A stretch of 12,637 bases of DNA from an uncultured Bacilli bacterium (GTDB lineage: Bacteria > Bacillota_I > Bacilli_A > RF39 > UBA660). Shown here one piece after another: positions 6,236-12,637 of the stretch. The translations under genes were made by a program, and so were the position numbers. How positions within the stretch are numbered: position 1 is the first letter of the stretch; each line of letters begins with the position of its first letter. The notes below the pieces were generated by a model that had not been told where the DNA came from, did not search any database, and saw only the letters and a list, made by a program, of their open reading frames with translations. The stretch is taken from the NCBI GenBank assembly GCA_947588665.1, contig CANPYU010000184.1, positions 1 through 12,637 on the forward strand. Direction: 5' to 3'.

Positions 6236-9200
6236 TTATTTAGTACAAAAAATACTATTTACCTTTTGAAATTGTTGCAATATTTTATTAATAGTATTTT
6301 CTATTTGATTCATATTTTCTTCATTAAAATTAGATTTTCTTGCAAATTTTATTTCATAAGGTTTAAAAATAATTGTAAATGAATTTTCGTGATAGTTTAA
6401 GTTATTTCCAGATCCTCTTTTATAGTCTAAATCTAGATTAATCTTCAAACTATGTACTTCCTTTAACTGACCATTATTTACAGCATCAATATATGAGTTA
6501 TATGTTTTGCAATCTAAATTATTATAAGTTTTCTCACGAATAGAAACTTCAAATTTTTCACCATAACTCTTTGCATATTTATAATTTTTATATTCTATTT
6601 TCAATTTTTCAGTTTTTTGCTCATCTTCCTCAATTAATTTTAAAAATTGATTATAAACATTTTCACAATATTGAACTAAAGTACCAATATGTTCAGCAGT
6701 TGGAATAATATTTGAATAATCAAATTCATTGTTAATTACTGTTTCTTTTTCTTCTTCATAAAAATCCATATTTATCTCCTCTATACTTTCTACATTGTCA
6801 TTAATTACTTTTTTTTTAAATGATTTTCTCAACATATCAATTAATTCATTTAATAATGAATTATTTTCAACATCAAAAGTTAAATAAGAAAGTTCATTTT
6901 TAAATTCTCTTTGATTAATTTCTTTAAATTTTCTTACTAAATTTATAACTTTATTATTGTCTAATAAAAATTCATTTAAATTGTTTTCATCTAAAATTGG
7001 ATTTTCAAATTCACCACAGACTAATATAATTCTGTATAAATTTTTAACATTATCTACTAAATTAGAATCACTAGAATCAATTGATAAATTTTGAATAACA
7101 CTACTTTCAATTGCTGCTTTATATAATTGATTAGGATCAGCAAGAATGGTATCACCTTCACCTTTGTTAAATGGCACTTCTATTCCATTCATATTCATTG
7201 AATCTTGATATAAAGAACTACTAGGCTCGTTACTGTTTTCAACTTTAAAGTTATTTAAAATTGGAACATCTAATTGTTTGGCATGCAATCCATAATTCAT
7301 TATTTTAGCAATATCAATAGTTGTTTGATTTATATTATTTGTTCCTAATTCATGAAGCGAATATAACAACCCTGTCATAACATTATTTGCTTTAGAATTT
7401 TGAATGGAATTAATATCTTGATAATTAATACTATCATCTAAAAGCATACATTCCATACAAAAGGCATGATTATTAAGTATAAAGTAATACTTTGATGTAC
7501 CAATTAATTTATTTGCAATTTTTTTGTTCGCAATTAATTGTTTTATTTTACTTTTTAAATTATTAGTTATTAAATCGTATCTTCCAATAATATTGAAGCC
7601 ATTACTTTCATAATATTGTGTATCTCTATCAAAAGCAACATCTAAAGAAATTTCTTTTCCTAAATTTGTAAAATCAACAACTATGGTATGATCAGGATTT
7701 ATAAGAGAAAACAATCTTTTGGGATTTTTATTACTATTAACTTCAGAAAACTTTAATATAGTAGGAATATCTAATTCAAAATTAAAATCATCTTTTTCAT
7801 ATTTTACATGTATCTTTTCTTTCATTATACTTTCAATTTTCCAATTAAGAATCCATTCTAGTTCTTGTCGTTGTTCTTGAACTATCAATTCATTCAAATT
7901 AGATAATTGTTGATTCTTTGCTCTTGCTTCTCTACAAGCCCATTGATATCTAAAAATCAAATCAGCAAATTCCATTATTTCTTCTTTTGGAAGCAAATTA
8001 CTTTTTGATAATAAAGCATCATAAGTTGAATTAAAGAACAATTCATCTAATTCATTTACTCTTGTTTCTTGATTTGAACTTGGTTTTTTAAATAATCCTA
8101 ATGCCCATAATAATACAGCACTGCCTTCAAACAACCAACTAACATCTTGCAATTGTTGTTTTGGTACTCTACCATCATAAATTGCATGAATATCATTAAT
8201 ATCTCCATTAGATAAAACTTTTTTAACTTGCAATTTTTCATCCATTTCATCTAAAATATTTAAAATTGAACTTGTTTTCCCCTCAAGAGCATAAAGTGCC
8301 ATTGAAGCTACAACATATTCAGATAATGCTCTATCAAAAACATCTTTTTTATTCATTAATTTAGTATTTGAATTTATTGGTATAACTTTTGACTCTTCTA
8401 AATATGGAATATTATTTTGTTTTAAATAATCAATATTTTTCTTAATTCTTGCTTTATCTATATCATCTAAAATAATTTTATTTTCATCAAAAATATCTTC
8501 TGATGTTATTTTGGGCATAGACACTTCCAACCCATCAATTTCTTGATCTTGATTTATTGGTGTTGACATTATCTCAATTATACTATTTAATAATTTTATT
8601 AAATCTGATTGGTTTTCTATAACTTCTTTTTCCGAAGCAAGTTGTTTTAATTTTGTTAAATTTTCTTCTGCAATACTTTGTGAAATATTTTCATTTTTAA
8701 TTAAAGAAATAATTTCCTTAGTAGAAATTTTATAATCAGGTTGTCCTAATTTTTGCTTAATATAGTTTATCTCATGATGTGCCATCTCATTATTTTCATA
8801 ATAAATACTAAGTGCGTATAATGAATATGCTAAATCTAATTTATTTTTTTCTACATAATAATATCCTAATAACCTATAATATTTTGATAAATCATGAGGA
8901 TCTAAAATATAATTGTATATGTCTTTAATAACTTCTAACATTTTGTCAAAATCTTTTTGGCTTTTATATAACTCAGCTTTTTCAAAGCGAATTTCTGTAC
9001 TCATGGGATTATAATACAATCCTTTTTCAAAGTAATCTCTGGCTTTTTCGAATTCCTGTTCTTCAATAGCAATATAACCTAATAATTTGTATGCAACATC
9101 ATATCTCAAATTAACCCATACTACCTTTTTATCAGTATTAATTATGCCCTTTGAACAATAAAATTCAATAATATCCTTAAAAGAGAAATAACGAGTTACT

Positions 9201-9532
9201 TGATCTTCCTTATATGCTGCAAGAGCAGCTTCTAAAAATTCATTTAACAAATTCTTAGCTTTTGAAAAATCTTTTTGAAGGATATATTTATTTGCTTCTT
9301 CTATTTTATTGTTAAGATTCCCTAAATCTTGATCAATTGCTGAAGCTATACTTTTTTTATCCTCTTCTGATAAATTGTCGTATAACATACGCCCAATTTC
9401 TTTTAATATTTCATGACTCATTGAATGAGTCTTATATTTTTCTGTCTGTTCTAATAAGTAATCTTTATTTTTAATTTTATCATCTGTAAGATTACTTTTT
9501 ATTTCTTCTATTATATTTTGATAATCATTCAT
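6236..9532 (-). CDS. Large multidomain protein: TPR-like N-terminus, DUF4272 domain, novel C-terminal regions, 1098 aa
   Basis: Residues 75-265 are helical with TPR-like pairs (YKLLGYIAIEEQEFEKARDY; later YYRLLGYYYVEKNKLDLAYS). Residues 360-567 match what I know of DUF4272: ARIKKNIDYLKQNNIPYLEE, then DVSWLFEGSAVLLWALGLFK and LIFRYQWACREAR, closing with EWILNWK. Residues 572-730 form an unassigned alpha/beta stretch with FNFELDIPTI, TIVVDF and YYFILNNHAFCMECMLL. An acidic, Asn/Ser-rich region (about 760-935) leads to a C-terminal domain (940-1098) rich in beta strands (SLKINLDLDYKRG, SFTIIFKPYEIKFARK). There is no signal peptide or membrane helix, so it should be cytoplasmic. The ATG at 9532 has AGGAG 9 nt upstream. 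It is the first gene of a five-gene operon. DUF4272 has no settled function to my knowledge; a scaffold or sensor role is inference. Splitting into two proteins is not indicated. Confidence 0.85.
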   Translation of the reverse strand: MNDYQNIIEEIKSNLTDDKIKNKDYLLEQTEKYKTHSMSHEILKEIGRMLYDNLSEEDKKSIASAIDQDLGNLNNKIEEANKYILQKDFSKAKNLLNEFLEAALAAYKEDQVTRYFSFKDIIEFYCSKGIINTDKKVVWVNLRYDVAYKLLGYIAIEEQEFEKARDYFEKGLYYNPMSTEIRFEKAELYKSQKDFDKMLEVIKDIYNYILDPHDLSKYYRLLGYYYVEKNKLDLAYSLYALSIYYENNEMAHHEINYIKQKLGQPDYKISTKEIISLIKNENISQSIAEENLTKLKQLASEKEVIENQSDLIKLLNSIIEIMSTPINQDQEIDGLEVSMPKITSEDIFDENKIILDDIDKARIKKNIDYLKQNNIPYLEESKVIPINSNTKLMNKKDVFDRALSEYVVASMALYALEGKTSSILNILDEMDEKLQVKKVLSNGDINDIHAIYDGRVPKQQLQDVSWLFEGSAVLLWALGLFKKPSSNQETRVNELDELFFNSTYDALLSKSNLLPKEEIMEFADLIFRYQWACREARAKNQQLSNLNELIVQEQRQELEWILNWKIESIMKEKIHVKYEKDDFNFELDIPTILKFSEVNSNKNPKRLFSLINPDHTIVVDFTNLGKEISLDVAFDRDTQYYESNGFNIIGRYDLITNNLKSKIKQLIANKKIANKLIGTSKYYFILNNHAFCMECMLLDDSINYQDINSIQNSKANNVMTGLLYSLHELGTNNINQTTIDIAKIMNYGLHAKQLDVPILNNFKVENSNEPSSSLYQDSMNMNGIEVPFNKGEGDTILADPNQLYKAAIESSVIQNLSIDSSDSNLVDNVKNLYRIILVCGEFENPILDENNLNEFLLDNNKVINLVRKFKEINQREFKNELSYLTFDVENNSLLNELIDMLRKSFKKKVINDNVESIEEINMDFYEEEKETVINNEFDYSNIIPTAEHIGTLVQYCENVYNQFLKLIEEDEQKTEKLKIEYKNYKYAKSYGEKFEVSIREKTYNNLDCKTYNSYIDAVNNGQLKEVHSLKINLDLDYKRGSGNNLNYHENSFTIIFKPYEIKFARKSNFNEENMNQIENTINKILQQFQKVNSIFCTK

Positions 9533-9636
9533 TTTACACGCTCCTACTATCTATAATTAGACCATATAATTTGCTCTTTCTTTATATATAGTCGACATTT
9601 TCTTAACTTTTTTTTGAATATATTTTACATACTATT
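9533..9636. promoter_or_regulatory. Leader and likely promoter region of the TPR-DUF4272 operon
   Basis: About 100 nt of extremely A+T-rich DNA precede the first operon gene. On the minus strand a TATATATAAAG box near 9590-9580 could serve as a -10, but no clear -35 lies 16-18 nt before it. The only firm signal is the AGGAG ribosome site at 9546-9542. I see no riboswitch or hairpin leader. Confidence 0.3.
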
Positions 9637-9973
9637 TCAAAGAATATAATATAAAAATTCATTCCAATTATCCAGATAGTCATTTTCTCTCTCTTCATTC
9701 ATTAATATTTCTTTTAATCTAAGCAATAAATTTTAAAAATCACCACTTTGAACACAACTATGTAGAAGCCTAGAGCAAAACATTTCTTTTTATGCAATTC
9801 AAATAATTCTTCGCTAATAACTCTATATGTATGATCAGGTTTTAATTGATATCCTACAAGCTTTTTAACAGGATGCTCTCATCCAGCAATCATTTTATCT
9901 GACATTGTTAATGGTTCGCACTTAATTATTTTTTTTGTACAGTTCGTATTTTAGAATCTTTTGATAATGGCAT
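9637..9973 (-). pseudogene. Decayed gene of unknown family
   Basis: Several minus-strand frames contain protein-like text broken by stops. From 9973 it reads MPLSKDSKIRTVQKK then TAA. From 9905 it reads MSDKMIAG, a TGA at 9879-9881, then EHPVKKLVGYQLKPDHTYRV and ISEELFEL to a TAA at 9714. A shifted frame carries HSCVQSGDF and, after a stop, LLLRLKEILMNEERENDYLD, ending at a TGA at 9637. At least two nonsense codons and one frameshift are needed to explain it. If TGA meant Trp the first break would vanish, but the intact neighbours use TGG, so I read this as decay. The family is not recognised. Confidence 0.45.
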
Positions 9974-10014
9974 TATTTATGCATTATATAATTCCATTTT
10001 CCTCTTATTAATAA

Positions 10015-10224
10015 TTAATTATTTTCACTATTTAATCTATAATTAAAATCTTTTATAAATTTTTCTTTTTCCCATTGCTCTTTCAATTTTTGTTGCTCTT
10101 CAGGAGACTTACTATCTAATTCTTTTTCTTCAACATTTTTAATTTTAGAATCAATATCTTTTACATAGTCAGCTATATTTTCTAAATTAACCTTATTTTT
10201 TATTCTCCATAAGTTAACTTCCAT
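10015..10224 (-). CDS. Small charged helical hypothetical protein, 69 aa
   Basis: The predicted product is hydrophilic and largely helical: NLENIADYVKDIDSKI, then a Glu/Lys-rich stretch (EEQQKLKEQWEKEKF) likely to form a coiled coil. There is no recognisable motif. No ribosome site precedes the ATG. Instead an extended -10 (TGATATAAT) lies only 3 nt before it, which would place transcription start at or inside the first codon. So either the true start is further inside, the promoter is fortuitous, or this is the tail of a longer decayed gene. It has no obvious operon partner. Confidence 0.3.
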   Translation of the reverse strand: MEVNLWRIKNKVNLENIADYVKDIDSKIKNVEEKELDSKSPEEQQKLKEQWEKEKFIKDFNYRLNSENN

Positions 10225-10272
10225 ATTATTATATCATAACTTTACGAGATTTTATTGTAATTTTATATTCAT

Positions 10273-10303
10273 TTGACAAATTTAATAAAAATTGTGCTAA
10301 AAT
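10273..10303 (+). promoter_or_regulatory. Strong sigma-A-type promoter
   Basis: A perfect TTGACA (10273-10278) is followed after 19 nt by an extended -10, TGCTAAAAT (10295-10303). The spacer is 2 nt longer than ideal, but the TG extension compensates. It faces right, away from the 69-codon ORF, into a short non-coding unit that ends at a terminator. Confidence 0.55.
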
Positions 10304-10309
10304 ATTATT

Positions 10310-10402
10310 AGTGATTGATATTTTATATATAAAATCGTTATGAGTGAAAGTTGTGGATATCGCTCCATTGAAGTTTAAACTCGCACACTAGCGGGTTTTT
10401 AA
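10310..10402 (+). ncRNA. Candidate small RNA of about 90 nt (promoter, hairpins, terminator)
   Basis: Between a strong promoter and an intrinsic terminator lie about 70 nt with no long ORF. They hold a perfect 16-nt palindrome at 10320-10335, then a small TGGA/TCCA stem (10354-10367), then the terminator hairpin. The only open frame is a 12-codon one from 10340 to 10378 (MSESCGYRSIEV) without a ribosome site; its stop codon runs into the terminator stem, so a leader peptide cannot be excluded. I do not recognise it as tmRNA, SRP, 6S, RNase P or a tracrRNA. Confidence 0.4.
10377..10402 (+). terminator. Intrinsic terminator
   Basis: An 8-bp stem, AAACTCGC (10377-10384) with GCGGGTTT (10391-10398), encloses the loop ACACTA and runs into a T tract (10396-10400). 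One pair is G-T and the rest are Watson-Crick. It would end the small transcript from the promoter at 10273. In the opposite direction the hairpin is followed by only a short T run. Confidence 0.65.
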
Positions 10403-10500
10403 TTTATATAAAAAGTTAAAACTCTAACAAAATTTAATAAAGTCAATTAAATTTCATAAATTGCATATAATCTTTTCTTATAAAATAATTTTTTTAACAA

Positions 10501-10539
10501 AAAAGTGCGTATACTTTGCATATAAATATACTCACTTTT
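10501..10539. repeat. 13-bp inverted repeat with 13-nt loop
   Basis: AAAAGTGCGTATA (10501-10513) is the reverse complement of TATACTCACTTTT (10527-10539) at 12 of 13 positions. The plus strand is preceded by an A run and has TTTT at the end of the second arm, so it could act as a weak bidirectional terminator, or be one half of a lost element end. Confidence 0.5.
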
Positions 10540-10553
10540 GCACCAAAACAACG

Positions 10554-10606
10554 GAGAAAAATTCTTATGAAATAAGAGTTTTAGTCTCAGTTTGGTTCCA
10601 TCTCAT
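10554..10606. repeat. Composite repeat: 21-bp (copy 2) joined to 30-bp (copy 2)
   Basis: Positions 10554-10574 are identical to 3689-3709, and positions 10577-10606 match 383-412 at 28 of 30 positions, both in the same orientation. Two sequences found about 3.3 kb apart elsewhere in the window are thus only 2 nt apart here, which points to past rearrangement or to a shared ancestral gene tail. Confidence 0.65.
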
Positions 10607-10648
10607 TACTATTTTTTTGATGTTGCTGTTTTTTATAAAATAACTAAT

Positions 10649-10750
10649 CTATTTTTCATCTAGTAATTGAACTATTGCATTTTTTAATATATCTTTATTA
10701 TATAATAAATTTATTTGTTTGTTATACATTTTTTCAATTGTAAAAATCAT
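10649..10750 (-). CDS. Very short hypothetical ORF, 33 aa
   Basis: From the ATG at 10750 the frame reads MIFTIEKMYNKQINLLYNKD, continues ILKNAIVQLLDEK and stops at TAG. A good ribosome site (AAAGGA, 9 nt upstream) supports translation, and the product is a plausible amphipathic helix pair. There is no family assignment. It lies downstream of the repeat-protein gene and could be the last, eroded gene of that transcript. A nearby 13-codon frame (10823-10782, MEQFKNLSLEDKK) looks like the end or start of another lost gene. Confidence 0.3.
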   Translation of the reverse strand: MIFTIEKMYNKQINLLYNKDILKNAIVQLLDEK

Positions 10751-10787
10751 TTTATTAATCCTTTATCTTTATTCACTAGAACTATTT

Positions 10788-10806
10788 TTTATCCTCCAAG
10801 GATAAA
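10788..10806. terminator. Weak hairpin downstream of the repeat-protein gene
   Basis: TTTATCC (10788-10794) pairs with GGATAAA (10800-10806) around a 5-nt loop. On the plus strand it is followed by a short T run. On the minus strand, the direction of the adjacent gene, it is followed by A residues, so it is a poor terminator for that gene. Confidence 0.25.
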
Positions 10807-10833
10807 TTTTTAAATTGTTCCATCAATAATTTT

Positions 10834-12618
10834 TTATCTTCTTACCCCTTTATTTGTATCTATTGGTTCATTATTCTCATTAATTCTATCAATTACCCCT
10901 AGATCATCGTTTTTATCATATCGCTTCATAGTTTCTTGAAAGATTTGGCTTTGTTCTTCAATAGGATTTTTTTTATATTCTTGTTCTAGTGAAATAACTA
11001 ACTTTGGAGAACCATATTGCACAGCTTTTAAAAGTAATTCTCTTCCTTCTTTAGTATGTGGTAATATTGCTCCTTCAAAAGAAGTTAGGCCGTTCCAATC
11101 TAAAAGTCCTCCAATATGTTCTGGTAATTTTAAGCCTTTAGTAGTGGTTAAATCATGTAAATATAAATTTCCTCCAACATATTTTGGCAATTTTAATCCT
11201 TCGGCAGTGGTTAATCTGTTTAAATATAAATCTTCTCCAATATGTTCTGGTAACTCTAATCCTTCGGCAGTGGTTAAACTTCCTAAATATAAATATCCTT
11301 CAACATGTTTTGGTAATTTTAAGCTTTTGGCAATGGTTAATCTGTTTAAATTTAAACTTCCTCCAAAATGTTTTGGAAATTGCAATCCTTCAGCAGTAGT
11401 TAAACCATTTAAATTTAAATATCCTTCAACATGTTCTGGTAATTTTAAACTTTTGGCAGTGGTTAAACCTTCTAAATCTAAATCTCCTCCAACATGTTCT
11501 GGTAATTGTAAGCCTTCAGCAGTAGTTAATCCGCTTAAATTTAAATTCCCTCCAACATGTTTTGGTAATTTTAAGCCTTCGGCAGTAGTTAAACTACTTA
11601 AACCTAAACTTCCTCCAATATGTTCTGGAAATTGCAATCCTTCAGCAGTGGTTAAACCATTTAAATTTAAATATCCTTCAACATGTTTTGGTAATTTTAA
11701 GCCTTTAGCAGTGGTTAAACGATATAAATATAAACTTCCTCCAATATGTTCTGGTAACTCTAAGCCTTCGGCAGTGGTTAAACCTTCTAAATATAAATTC
11801 CCTTCAACATGTTTTGGTAATTCTAAGCCTTTAGCAGTGGTTAAACCATCTAAATATAAATCTCCTTCAAGATGTTCTGGTAATTCTAAGCCTTCGGCAG
11901 TGGTTAATCTGTTTAAATTTAAATTCCCTCCAAATGGTTCTGGAAATTTTAAACCCTTGGCAGTGGTTAAACTCCTTAAATCTAAAAGTCCTCCAATATG
12001 TTCTGGTAACTCTAATTCTTCGACATTTGTTAATCTGATTAAATCTAAACTTCCTTCAACATGTTTTGGTAATTTTAAACCCTTGGCAGTGGTTAAACTA
12101 TCTAAATATAAATCTCCTCCAACATATTCTGGTAACTCTAATTCTTCGACATTTGTTAATCTGCTTAAATATAAATTTCCTTCAACATGTTTTGGTAATT
12201 GTAAGCCCTTAGCAGTGGTTAAACTACCTAAATCTAAAGTTCCTTCAACATGTTTTGGTAATTTTAAACCCTTGGCAGTGGTTAAATCATGTAAATATAA
12301 ATCTCCTCCAATATGTTCTGGTAACTCTAATCCTTCGGCAGTGGTTAAACCTTCTAAATATAAATCTCTATAGTGGTATATAATTCCTCCACTTAATGCT
12401 TCCTCTTCAGTAGTAGAAATTTGTTTTTCATCGTAATTAAAGATAATTGCTAAATCTTTTCTTTTATTTCTGTCATCTAATATTTCCTTTATTCTTGGAT
12501 CTTTTCCCCAACCAAATCCAATTATTTCTCTATCTATTTCATATAAAAATTTTAAATCTCCTTTGGTTAATTCATCCTTATTTTGCCATTTCGTATAAAT
12601 ATATGTCATCATCTGCAT
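10834..12618 (-). CDS. Leucine-rich-like repeat protein with twenty 21-residue repeats, 5'-incomplete (at least 594 aa)
   Basis: Residues 1-90 form a conserved-looking head (IYTKWQNKDELTKGDLKFLY, then DREIIGFGWGKDPRIKEIL). Residues 91-510 are twenty tandem repeats of 21 residues with the approximate consensus LTTAEGLELPEHIGGDLYL plus two variable residues. A degenerate capping repeat (LTSFEGAILPHTKEG) and an 85-residue helical tail ending NKGVRR follow. The regular L-x-L-P...G-x-L-x-L spacing predicts a right-handed solenoid of short leucine-rich-repeat type, a likely protein-binding surface. No signal peptide or membrane segment is seen, so it is probably cytoplasmic. The frame stays open upstream of the ATG to the window edge (KRKVED precedes it) and there is no clear ribosome site, so the true start probably lies outside. 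Similar repeats occur in proteins of several uncultured bacterial groups; their role is unknown to me. Confidence 0.8.
   Translation of the reverse strand: MQMMTYIYTKWQNKDELTKGDLKFLYEIDREIIGFGWGKDPRIKEILDDRNKRKDLAIIFNYDEKQISTTEEEALSGGIIYHYRDLYLEGLTTAEGLELPEHIGGDLYLHDLTTAKGLKLPKHVEGTLDLGSLTTAKGLQLPKHVEGNLYLSRLTNVEELELPEYVGGDLYLDSLTTAKGLKLPKHVEGSLDLIRLTNVEELELPEHIGGLLDLRSLTTAKGLKFPEPFGGNLNLNRLTTAEGLELPEHLEGDLYLDGLTTAKGLELPKHVEGNLYLEGLTTAEGLELPEHIGGSLYLYRLTTAKGLKLPKHVEGYLNLNGLTTAEGLQFPEHIGGSLGLSSLTTAEGLKLPKHVGGNLNLSGLTTAEGLQLPEHVGGDLDLEGLTTAKSLKLPEHVEGYLNLNGLTTAEGLQFPKHFGGSLNLNRLTIAKSLKLPKHVEGYLYLGSLTTAEGLELPEHIGEDLYLNRLTTAEGLKLPKYVGGNLYLHDLTTTKGLKLPEHIGGLLDWNGLTSFEGAILPHTKEGRELLLKAVQYGSPKLVISLEQEYKKNPIEEQSQIFQETMKRYDKNDDLGVIDRINENNEPIDTNKGVRR
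11089..12348 (-). repeat. Twenty tandem 63-bp coding repeats
   Basis: The 63-bp unit encodes the 21-residue repeat without frame interruption. Third positions are largely conserved too (for example the recurring GCAGTGGTTAA and ACATGTTTTGGTAA on the plus strand), showing recent duplication or gene conversion. Alternating classes are visible: units with PKHVEG and units with PEHIGG tend to follow one another, hinting at growth by a two-unit (126-bp) block in part of the array. Confidence 0.88.
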
Positions 12619-12637
12619 ATCTTCTACTTTTCGTTTA

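Larger units (their letters stand above)
10403..10648. other. Gene-poor stretch with mosaic repeats
   Basis: No credible gene lies here. A 60-codon plus-strand frame at 10461-10643 lacks a ribosome site and is made largely of two repeat fragments shared with 3689-3709 and 383-412, so I treat it as debris. A 13-bp inverted repeat sits at 10501-10539. Confidence 0.45.

Noticed and set aside
9879..9881. TGA read as tryptophan (mycoplasma-type code)
   Set aside because: Reading through would repair one break in the remnant at 9637-9973, but the intact genes here encode all their visible tryptophans with TGG and at least one intact gene ends with TGA, so the standard code fits better.
10461..10643. 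Plus-strand 60-codon open frame
   Set aside because: Built mostly from two dispersed repeat fragments and a hairpin, without a ribosome site or a plausible folded product.
11144..12373. Long plus-strand open frame (about 409 codons) antisense to the repeat protein
   Set aside because: The repeat unit is 63 bp, a multiple of three, so any frame open in one unit stays open across the array. It has no ribosome site and its product (Lys/Pro/Ser/Cys-rich, monotonous) is an artefact of the sense repeats.

Overview
The window is very A+T-rich DNA (judged by eye, about a quarter G+C). It has canonical AGGAGG-type ribosome sites, and the long genes encode Trp with TGG and use TGA as a stop, so the standard bacterial code (table 11) fits. 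This suggests a low-G+C Bacillota (Firmicutes) relative, plausibly an uncultured gut Bacilli/Erysipelotrichia-type organism; the sequence cannot fix the taxon. Almost everything is on the minus strand, and intact genes alternate with decayed ones, which is typical of an accessory or defence-like island with ongoing turnover.

Layout from left to right. (1) 24-285: a frameshifted C-terminal remnant of a dihydrodipicolinate-reductase-like enzyme, best guess 2,4-diaminopentanoate dehydrogenase, clearly richer in G+C than the rest. (2) 3071-534, minus strand: a tightly coupled operon encoding an AlbA_2/HATPase/winged-helix regulator, an HExxH metallopeptidase-like protein and a short zinc-phospholipase-C-like fragment. 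It is preceded by a 12-bp tandem repeat lying over the promoter. (3) 3258-3982, plus strand: two decayed gene pieces, an AAA_13-type ATPase broken inside its Walker A motif and a winged-helix/coiled-coil remnant. (4) 9532-3967, minus strand: a five-gene operon with coupled or near-zero junctions: a 1098-residue TPR-DUF4272 protein, a 93-residue predicted beta protein, a calcineurin-like metallophosphoesterase, a three-helix membrane protein, and a JAB/MPN gene broken by frameshifts and cut off at its 3' end. (5) 9637-10830: debris, a 69-codon ORF, a promoter-hairpin-terminator unit that looks like a small RNA, and short repeats shared with other parts of the window. (6) 10834 to the right edge, minus strand: a protein with twenty 21-residue leucine-rich-like repeats whose true start probably lies outside the window.

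How the genes may work together: in the 9532-3967 operon the order and spacing argue for one functional unit, with a large TPR scaffold, a soluble phosphoesterase, a membrane partner and, originally, a JAB isopeptidase. I do not recognise this combination as a named system. It is the best candidate for something undescribed, although the JAB component is dead in this copy. The left operon looks like a regulator plus protease pair and may be a separate module.
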